From positions 1 through 38,366 of the forward strand of contig DJYD01000024.1 in NCBI GenBank assembly GCA_002449955.1: a stretch of 38,366 nucleotides of DNA. The letters run 5' to 3'. The position numbers were made by a program, and so were the translations under genes. The stretch is from Lachnospiraceae bacterium UBA6987 (lineage in GTDB: Bacteria > Bacillota > Clostridia > Lachnospirales > Lachnospiraceae). Below the pieces are notes generated by a model. That model did no database searches. It worked only from the letters and a program-made list of their open reading frames with translations, and was not told the DNA's origin. Positions 32,644 to 38,366 of this stretch are shown here, one piece after another. Positions within the stretch are counted from its first letter, which is position 1, and the number at the start of each line of letters is the position of its first letter.

Positions 32644-33777
32644 ATGGATAAAACACATCTGCGTCAGTGTATGAACAAGCTGCTCGAGCTTGCGAGAGCC
32701 AAAAACAGCGTTCTTGAAGTCAATGATATCAACGAGACCTTCCTCGGCACCGATCTTTCGCCCAGCGAGCTGGAGGAGGTTTACAGCTTCCTCGAATCCA
32801 ATAATATCGATGTGATGCGTGCCATGACAGAGGAACTGTCTCAGACGGAATCGCTCATCCTGGAGGATGATGATGACTTTGTACCCGACGATGCCCTGTC
32901 TGAAGAAGAAAACATTAATCTTGATGCGGTAGAGCTGCTTGAAGGCGTGGGGACGGAAGATCCTGTCCGGATGTATCTGAAGGAGATCGGTACGATCCCG
33001 CTGCTGACCCCGGAAGAGGAACTGGATCTTGCCGTGCGCAAATCAGAGGGAGATGACGAGGCCAAAAACCGCCTGATCGAGGCAAACCTTCGCCTTGTTG
33101 TCAGCATTGCGAAGCGCTATACGGGCAGAGGCATGAGCTTCCTTGACCTTGTGCAGGAAGGCAACCTTGGCCTGATCAAGGGTGTTGAAAAGTTCGACTA
33201 CACCAAGGGCTACAAGCTCAGCACCTATGCGACCTGGTGGATCCGCCAGTCTGTCACCCGTGCGCTGGCAGATCAGGCCAGAACGATCCGCGTCCCGGTA
33301 CATATGGTTGAAACGATCAACAAGATGAGCAAGATGCAGCGCAAACTGACGCTGGAACTCGGATATGAGCCTTCGATCGCGGAACTTGCCGAGCATCTCG
33401 ATATGTCTCAGGAACGCGTCATGGAGATCATGCAGATTGCCCGTGAACCCGCTTCCCTGGAAACCCCTATCGGCGAAGAGGATGATTCCAACCTCGGCGA
33501 TTTTGTAGCGGACAACAATGCCGTTACACCGGAAAGCAACATCGAAAGCGTGATGCTGCGCGAACAGATCGATGAGCTCTTAAATGATCTGAAAGACCGC
33601 GAAAAGCAGGTGATCATCCGGCGCTTTGGCCTTGAGGACGGCCACCCTCGCACACTGGAAGAGGTGGGGAAGGAATTTGACGTCACCCGTGAAAGGATCC
33701 GTCAGATTGAGGCAAAAGCCCTGCGCAAACTTCGCAATCCGGTACGCAGCCGTAAGATCCGCGATTTCCTGAACTGA
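32644..33777 (+). CDS. rpoD: Primary sigma factor RpoD (SigA)
   Basis: The housekeeping sigma factor. The 377-residue protein has a short region 1.1 (about 1-75), an acidic stretch, region 1.2 (PVRMYLKEIGTIPLLTPEEE), region 2 (ANLRLVVSIAKRYTGRGMSF, then FDYTKGYKLSTYATWWIRQS), region 3 (PVHMVETINKM) and region 4.2 (EEVGKEFDVTRERIRQIEAK). Length is normal for Gram-positive SigA. AAAGGAGG lies just before the ATG. The usual upstream partner dnaG is absent; a membrane protease gene lies there instead. Confidence 0.97.
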   Translation: MDKTHLRQCMNKLLELARAKNSVLEVNDINETFLGTDLSPSELEEVYSFLESNNIDVMRAMTEELSQTESLILEDDDDFVPDDALSEEENINLDAVELLEGVGTEDPVRMYLKEIGTIPLLTPEEELDLAVRKSEGDDEAKNRLIEANLRLVVSIAKRYTGRGMSFLDLVQEGNLGLIKGVEKFDYTKGYKLSTYATWWIRQSVTRALADQARTIRVPVHMVETINKMSKMQRKLTLELGYEPSIAELAEHLDMSQERVMEIMQIAREPASLETPIGEEDDSNLGDFVADNNAVTPESNIESVMLREQIDELLNDLKDREKQVIIRRFGLEDGHPRTLEEVGKEFDVTRERIRQIEAKALRKLRNPVRSRKIRDFLN

Positions 33778-33812
33778 TATTTAATTATGTCTGAAAGAAG
33801 TAAAAGTATTCT

Positions 33813-35339
33813 ATGAAAAAAATAATCTCTTTGATTCTGACTCTGTGCCTCGTTTTCAGCCTTGCCGCCTGCGGCGGTGCGAAGGAGACGACGTCATCTC
33901 CGGCAGAGGATCCTTCTGCCAGTGCATCGTCTGCAGAGACGTCGTCTGCGGCTGCTTCGACAGGTGATGAGACGGAGGCCCCGACAGGACCGCAGGAAAC
34001 CTATGCTCTGATTGCAGAGCAGGACAATCTGGATGCGATTATTGCTTCCAGTGAGAACTATTCCTTCACCAAGGGCGAACTGGCTTACTATTTCGCCATG
34101 GTTTTCAAGGATTATTATTCTTACTTCAGCGTTTACGGCATTGATGCCTCGGTCTCGTTAAAGGAACAAAAGTTTTCCGAAACTCAGACCTGGTTTGATG
34201 TGTTTATGTCGCAGGCGATGAAGTACCCGGTCAGTTATCTGACGTTCTGTGAAGCGGCAAGAGACCGCGGCCTTTCTCTGACGCAGGAAGATCTCGATTA
34301 TATTGCTGCGCAGAAGGAACAGCTGGAAACGGATGCGGCAAATTACGGCTGGGACGCGGACACCTATCTTGAGCAGATGTTCGGCACCAACATCAACTGG
34401 AATATTCTGGAACAGGCCCTGCAGAAAATGCTGCTCGCTGACCGCGGTTACGCGGCGCTGAACAGTGAGCTGGAGGCGCAGGTGTCGGAGGACGATATTA
34501 CGGCCAGACTTAAAGAAGATCCGAAGCGTTATCAGTATGTGGATATGATCCAGATCGATTTTCTCTATGCAGAAGGCATGACAGATGCAGAAAAGGCAGA
34601 ACTGCGTGCAGCCTTTGGTGCGGCCAAGGATGAAGCCTCCTTTAAAAATGCTCTGACACTCTATGTCAATATGGCGATCGAGAAAGAGAAGATCGATGAA
34701 GCCGGCTCGGCACAGGCCTATGCCGAGAAGATGATGGCGGAAAATAAAGCGCTCAAGCAGCCGTATAAGGAATCCGCTCTGATGGAATGGGTTTTCAGTG
34801 AAGACCGTTCCGGTGACGTGTTCGTGGAGCCGGATGAGGCTGACGGAAAGCAGTTTGCTTATCTGATCACTTCAGAACCCTACGTCGATGAAGATACCTA
34901 TGTTGACGTACGACACATTCTGGCCTTGACCAAAACATATGGCTCGGCTGAAGCCGCCCGTGCAAAAGCGGAAGAGATCTATGCAAAATGGCAGGCCGGT
35001 GAGAAAACAGAAGCTGCCTTTGCCAGTTTGGCAACGGCGAATTCCGAAGACGGCGGAAGTGCCTCAAACGGCGGTCTGTATAAGGGCGTCTACCGCGGCC
35101 AGATGGTGGAACCTTTTGAAAACTGGTGCTTCGATGAGAACCGAAAACCCGGTGATACCGGTATTGTTGACACCACTTACGGCTCTCATGTTATGTATTT
35201 TGTGCAGTCATACCAGGGCTGGCATCAGACCATTCAGAATGAGATTCTGAATGAACTGTATACGGAAGCTTATCAAAAACTGACGGAGAAGCATCCGCTT
35301 ACGATCGATAACGATACGGCCAATACTATCAACTGGTAA
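33813..35339 (+). CDS. PrsA-like peptidylprolyl isomerase lipoprotein
   Basis: An extracytoplasmic foldase expected to help exported proteins fold. The 508-residue protein has a lipoprotein signal peptide with lipobox SLAAC (Cys at about 20). A Ser/Ala/Thr-rich linker (about 25-65) and an N-terminal SurA-like helical part follow. Near residues 365-475 lies a parvulin PpiC domain: YVDVRHILALTK opens it, with GGSASNGGLYKGVYRGQMVE and YGSHVMYFVQSY near its end. It is longer than B. subtilis PrsA (about 290). The start site is weakly supported (GAAAGAAG upstream). It follows rpoD by 35 bases. Confidence 0.9.
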   Translation: MKKIISLILTLCLVFSLAACGGAKETTSSPAEDPSASASSAETSSAAASTGDETEAPTGPQETYALIAEQDNLDAIIASSENYSFTKGELAYYFAMVFKDYYSYFSVYGIDASVSLKEQKFSETQTWFDVFMSQAMKYPVSYLTFCEAARDRGLSLTQEDLDYIAAQKEQLETDAANYGWDADTYLEQMFGTNINWNILEQALQKMLLADRGYAALNSELEAQVSEDDITARLKEDPKRYQYVDMIQIDFLYAEGMTDAEKAELRAAFGAAKDEASFKNALTLYVNMAIEKEKIDEAGSAQAYAEKMMAENKALKQPYKESALMEWVFSEDRSGDVFVEPDEADGKQFAYLITSEPYVDEDTYVDVRHILALTKTYGSAEAARAKAEEIYAKWQAGEKTEAAFASLATANSEDGGSASNGGLYKGVYRGQMVEPFENWCFDENRKPGDTGIVDTTYGSHVMYFVQSYQGWHQTIQNEILNELYTEAYQKLTEKHPLTIDNDTANTINW

Positions 35340-35352
35340 AACGGAGACTTAA

Positions 35353-36906
35353 ATGGCGGATAAATTCCTGATCGTTGACGGTTACAGCATTCTGAACCGG
35401 GCCTATTACGGCGTTCCCTTTCTGAGTAATAAGGAAGGATTTCCTACCAACGGCATCTATGGCTTCTACGGCATCCTGCTTCGTATTCTGGATGACCAGA
35501 AGCCGACACACCTTGCTGTTGCCTTTGATGTGCATGAGCCCACATTCCGCCATAAGCGCTATGCCGATTATAAGGGGACAAGGAAACCGATGCCGGAAGA
35601 TCTGAAACGACAGGTCCCCATGCTGAAACAGCTGCTTGCGGACTCAGGGATCCCCATTCTTACGCTTCCCGGGTATGAAGCAGATGATCTGATCGGCAGT
35701 GTAAGCAGAATGGCAAGACTCGCCGGCATGGAGACCTTGATGCTCTCGGGAGACAGGGATCTTTTTCAGCTTGTAAGCGATAGAAGCTGTCTGTGCATTC
35801 CCCGTACAAGAAACAAGGTTACGGTCACGGAGTACTACCGGGAAGCGGAGTTTACGGAAGAATACGGTGTAACGCCGGAGGAATTTATTGCGGTAAAAGC
35901 CCTGATGGGCGATACCTCAGACAATATTCCCGGCGTCCCGCATGTCGGAGAAAAGACAGCGATCAATCTGATCAAACAGTTTCATTCGCTGGATGGACTC
36001 TACATGGGTCTGGAAGAAGTTTCTTCAGCCCGTATCAGATCTCTGCTTGCAGAGAACAAAGAACAAGCCTACCTCAGTTATGAGCTGGCGAAGATCGATT
36101 GTTTTGCTCCGCTTGAATTTGACCTGGAGCAGGCTCGTTTTGAGACGCTGTATACACCGGAGGCCTACGGCGATTTTAAGAAACTGCAGATCTTTTCGCT
36201 TCTGAAACGCTTTCCTGATGCAGTGAAGAAAGCTTATGAAGAGCATCAAGACGGAACGGTTCCCGGAGAAATACAGCCTTCTTCAGCGACGAAATTCCCC
36301 GGAAAAACCGTTATTGGCCTGACCGGCGGTGTAGGATCCGGAAAAAGCACGATTCTGGCCATGCTTAAGGCGGAGTACGGTGCCCTGATCCTCGAGGCTG
36401 ACAGGATCGCCGAAGAGATGATGCAGCCGGGCGGTCCTTCTTATGGGAAACTTACGGAACTGCTTGGCCGGGAAATCCTGAAAGATGACGGCAGTATCGA
36501 CCGCAGTCTGATGAGCAGGAAGGTCTTTGCCGATCCGGATTTGCTGCAGCAGGTGAACCTTATCGTGCATCCGGACACATTGGATGAAGTGCGCCGAAGG
36601 ATCAGAAATGCAGAGGAAAAGCTGATCGTTTACGAATCGGCCATTCCCGAAGAAGCGTGTTTTGACGAACTGACGGATGCGGTTTTGTATGTCTACGCTT
36701 CAGAAGAGACAAGACTGGAACGCCTTTTCTTTGGGCGGGGCTACAGCTTTGAGAAGACAGAAAGCATCATGCGAAGGCAGCTTAGTGAGGCGGAATTCCG
36801 CAGGATCTGTGATGCAGAAGTCAACAACAACGGGAGCGAAGAGGAGGCCAGGCTATCCCTTGCAGCCGCAATGGAGAGGCTCAGGAAAGAGGCCGGAGCC
36901 GGATGA
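35353..36906 (+). CDS. Fusion of PolA-type 5'-3' exonuclease and dephospho-CoA kinase
   Basis: One 517-residue frame joins two complete enzymes. Residues 1-290 are the flap/5'-nuclease domain of DNA polymerase I, with metal-ligand motifs LIVDGYSILNRAYYG, GYEADDLIG, LSGDRDLFQL and GDTSDNIPGVPHVGEKTA. They end at the LQIFSLLKRF segment that normally leads into the 3'-5' exonuclease domain. A linker (about 291-317) leads to dephospho-CoA kinase (318-517), which makes CoA from dephospho-CoA: P-loop GLTGGVGSGKST, EADRIAEEMMQPGGPSY, FADPDLLQQVNLIVHP and AEVNNNGS. The polymerase and proofreading domains of PolA are missing. polA-coaE neighbours are common in Clostridia, so the fusion probably arose by deletion. 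The MBL gene overlaps its stop (ATGA). Confidence 0.92.
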   Translation: MADKFLIVDGYSILNRAYYGVPFLSNKEGFPTNGIYGFYGILLRILDDQKPTHLAVAFDVHEPTFRHKRYADYKGTRKPMPEDLKRQVPMLKQLLADSGIPILTLPGYEADDLIGSVSRMARLAGMETLMLSGDRDLFQLVSDRSCLCIPRTRNKVTVTEYYREAEFTEEYGVTPEEFIAVKALMGDTSDNIPGVPHVGEKTAINLIKQFHSLDGLYMGLEEVSSARIRSLLAENKEQAYLSYELAKIDCFAPLEFDLEQARFETLYTPEAYGDFKKLQIFSLLKRFPDAVKKAYEEHQDGTVPGEIQPSSATKFPGKTVIGLTGGVGSGKSTILAMLKAEYGALILEADRIAEEMMQPGGPSYGKLTELLGREILKDDGSIDRSLMSRKVFADPDLLQQVNLIVHPDTLDEVRRRIRNAEEKLIVYESAIPEEACFDELTDAVLYVYASEETRLERLFFGRGYSFEKTESIMRRQLSEAEFRRICDAEVNNNGSEEEARLSLAAAMERLRKEAGAG

Positions 36907-37697
36907 AACTGATCTCACTTGCCAGCGGAAGCAGCGGCAATGCGTATCTGGTAGAGCAAAACGGAAAGCTGCTTCTGATCGATATCGGCCTGTCCTACCG
37001 GAAGCTGACAGAGGAACTGCATGCCCTGGATCATGGTCCTGAGGAGATCTGTGCAGTCCTGCTGACTCACGAACACAATGATCATGTGGCGGGACTTCCG
37101 ACCTTTACGAAGCATCACCCAGCCGTTCCGGTAATTGCTTCATACGGCGCATTTGACGGTCTGTCTTCCGACAAGATTTTTTCCAGACTGAACCTCGGCG
37201 CCTTTGAATTGATCAGACCTTACGAACGATTCAATGTGGCTGATATCGATTTTTTGCCGGTTTCCACCTCACACGATACGGCAGAATCCCTGGCTTACCG
37301 CGGGGATACCGAATCCGGAAGCTTTGCCCTGATCACGGATCTCGGCTGCTGGGCAGAAGAACTTGCCGGGCGAATGGAAGGACTTTCCGCCCTTTGCCTG
37401 GAAGCCAACCACGATCTGCATATGCTGGAGATGGGACCTTATCCCTATCCGCTGAAACTTCGCATTGAAAGCAATAAAGGACATTTGTCCAATGATGATG
37501 CAGCAGCCCTCCTGCTGAGATTATGGCATCCGGGGCTGAAGGAGGTGCTCTTAACACATCTGAGCAAAGAGAACAATCTGCCGGAGCTGGCCCTGCAGAC
37601 CATGACCAGCGAACTGCAGATCCATGGGATTGATCCGCAATCCCTGACAATTCAGACGGCCCCGCGGTCCGGGCTGTCAAGGACTATCGTCTTCTGA
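36903..37697 (+). CDS. MBL-fold metallohydrolase (YycJ/WalJ-like)
   Basis: A 264-residue soluble metallo-beta-lactamase-fold hydrolase. It opens KLISLASGSSGNAYLVEQNG, typical of the YycJ group, and has the metal motif HEHNDH (residues about 58-63). A later Asp in LITDLGCW and the His in LLTHLSKEN complete the set. In Firmicutes this family is linked to DNA-repair nuclease activity or cell-wall control (walJ); the exact role is uncertain here. Its ATG overlaps the stop of the exonuclease-CoaE gene, so translation is coupled. The start of a potA operon follows after 66 bases. Confidence 0.9.
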   Translation: MKLISLASGSSGNAYLVEQNGKLLLIDIGLSYRKLTEELHALDHGPEEICAVLLTHEHNDHVAGLPTFTKHHPAVPVIASYGAFDGLSSDKIFSRLNLGAFELIRPYERFNVADIDFLPVSTSHDTAESLAYRGDTESGSFALITDLGCWAEELAGRMEGLSALCLEANHDLHMLEMGPYPYPLKLRIESNKGHLSNDDAAALLLRLWHPGLKEVLLTHLSKENNLPELALQTMTSELQIHGIDPQSLTIQTAPRSGLSRTIVF

Positions 37698-37763
37698 ACA
37701 CGGCATCCGAAGGGAAATGCTTTCGGAAAACCGCGTTTAAGATACAGTATAAGGAGACCAGCT

Positions 37764-38366
37764 ATGAGCAATATTCTGGAACTGGAACACGTGTCAAAAA
37801 CCTTTGACAATGATTTGGTACTGGATGATCTCTGCCTCGAGATCAAAGAGAACACTTTCATGACGCTGCTGGGGCCTTCCGGTTGCGGCAAGACAACTAC
37901 TCTCAGGATTATCGGCGGCTTTACCTCGCCCGATAAAGGTCGTGTTCTTTTTGAGGGGAAAGATATTACAAACCTTCCACCGAATAAGAGGCATCTCAAT
38001 ACTGTATTTCAGAAATATGCATTGTTTCCGCACATGTCAGTCGGAGAGAACATTGCTTTTGGTCTGCGGATAAGCGGAAAGAGCGATGAATATATCCGGG
38101 ATAAGATCAAATATGCCCTGAAGCTTGTGAACATGGAGGACTATACCAATCGTGATGTTACCATGCTCTCCGGCGGGCAGCAGCAGCGTATTGCCATCGC
38201 GCGCGCCATCGTGAATGAGCCGAAGGTCCTGCTGCTTGATGAACCGCTCGGCGCGCTCGACCTTAAGCTTCGCCAGGACATGCAGTACGAACTGATCCGC
38301 CTGAAGAATGAACTCGGCATCACCTTCATCTACGTGACCCACGACCAGGAAGAGGCCATGAGCATC
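37764..38366 (+). CDS. potA: Spermidine/putrescine-type ABC transporter ATPase PotA (3' end missing)
   Basis: The ATP-binding subunit of a polyamine-type importer. The first 201 residues are visible and the frame is open at the window edge. Seen are Walker A GPSGCGKTT, the Q-loop in TVFQKYALFPHMSV, the ABC signature LSGGQQQR, Walker B VLLLDEPLGALD and the H-loop YVTHDQEEAM. NLPPNKRHLNTVFQ is typical of PotA of Gram-positives, where permeases and a binding protein follow. AAGGAG lies seven bases before the ATG. Another substrate of the same subfamily (iron or sulfate) is possible but less likely. Confidence 0.88.
   Translation, partial: MSNILELEHVSKTFDNDLVLDDLCLEIKENTFMTLLGPSGCGKTTTLRIIGGFTSPDKGRVLFEGKDITNLPPNKRHLNTVFQKYALFPHMSVGENIAFGLRISGKSDEYIRDKIKYALKLVNMEDYTNRDVTMLSGGQQQRIAIARAIVNEPKVLLLDEPLGALDLKLRQDMQYELIRLKNELGITFIYVTHDQEEAMSI

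Noticed and set aside
36220..36306. A frameshift or assembly break between the exonuclease and CoaE parts
   Set aside because: The frame runs through without a stop, the linker codons look like normal coding sequence, and both domains are complete. A large collapsed deletion cannot be excluded from the sequence alone, so it is kept as a refutation test.
37702..37723. A hairpin between the MBL gene and potA
   Set aside because: The TCCGAAG/CTTTCGGA arms pair imperfectly and no T run follows, so a terminator call is not supported.

Overview
The window is a chromosomal segment of a low-G+C-type Gram-positive bacterium (Bacillota, class Clostridia, most likely a Lachnospiraceae relative from a gut or rumen-like habitat). 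The evidence is the gene content: dnaK-dnaJ-rsmE followed by a cysteine desulfurase/thiI pair, an HPr-like protein, mtaB, RNase Y, a PrsA-type lipoprotein, two ECF sigma factors paired with one-TM membrane proteins, UPF0213/TopB and a DUF4349 lipoprotein. Strong AAAGGAGG ribosome binding sites and TTGACA/TATAAT-like promoters agree. No taxon can be fixed from the sequence alone. Genes are densely packed on both strands. I see no tRNA, rRNA, CRISPR array, insertion sequence or phage region, and no gene-free stretch over 300 bases.

Layout. 1-5900 (+): the 3' part of dnaK, dnaJ, rsmE, a cysteine desulfurase and thiI, i.e. chaperones followed by rRNA/tRNA modification. 5900-8840: a minus-strand HPr-like gene, then mtaB, a YggS-type PLP protein and an Lrp/AsnC regulator. 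8876-12460: malQ, an AT-richer secreted protein of unknown function, then minus-strand DUF5662 and upp. 12556-14700 (-): an ECF sigma factor overlapping a membrane-anchored serpin. 14749-20820 (+): tyrS, rny, an exonuclease III gene and a class I lysyl-tRNA synthetase with an extra C-terminal tRNA-binding domain, most with their own promoter and terminator. 20848-25370: a class A penicillin-binding protein (-), a YigZ family protein (+) and a DUF4349 lipoprotein (-). 25444-29813 (+): a second ECF sigma/membrane-protein pair running with overlapping stops into a GIY-YIG protein, topB and a left-handed beta-helix protein. 29843-31575: a LysR regulator (-) and a uridine kinase (+) with overlapping divergent promoters. 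31645-37697 (+): CPBP protease, rpoD, a PrsA-like foldase, a PolA-type 5'-nuclease fused to dephospho-CoA kinase, and an MBL hydrolase. 37764-end: the start of potA, cut by the window edge.

Most unusual points. (1) A serpin sits where the sensor domain of an ECF anti-sigma-like membrane protein is expected, which suggests a protease-sensing switch. (2) A 5'-3' exonuclease is fused in frame to CoaE with no polymerase domain between them. (3) A class I LysRS carries a Trbp111/EMAP-like domain. (4) An HPr-like protein lacks the phosphorylatable histidine. (5) An ECF operon appears to include topB.

All function statements rest on reading the translated sequences; no database search was run.
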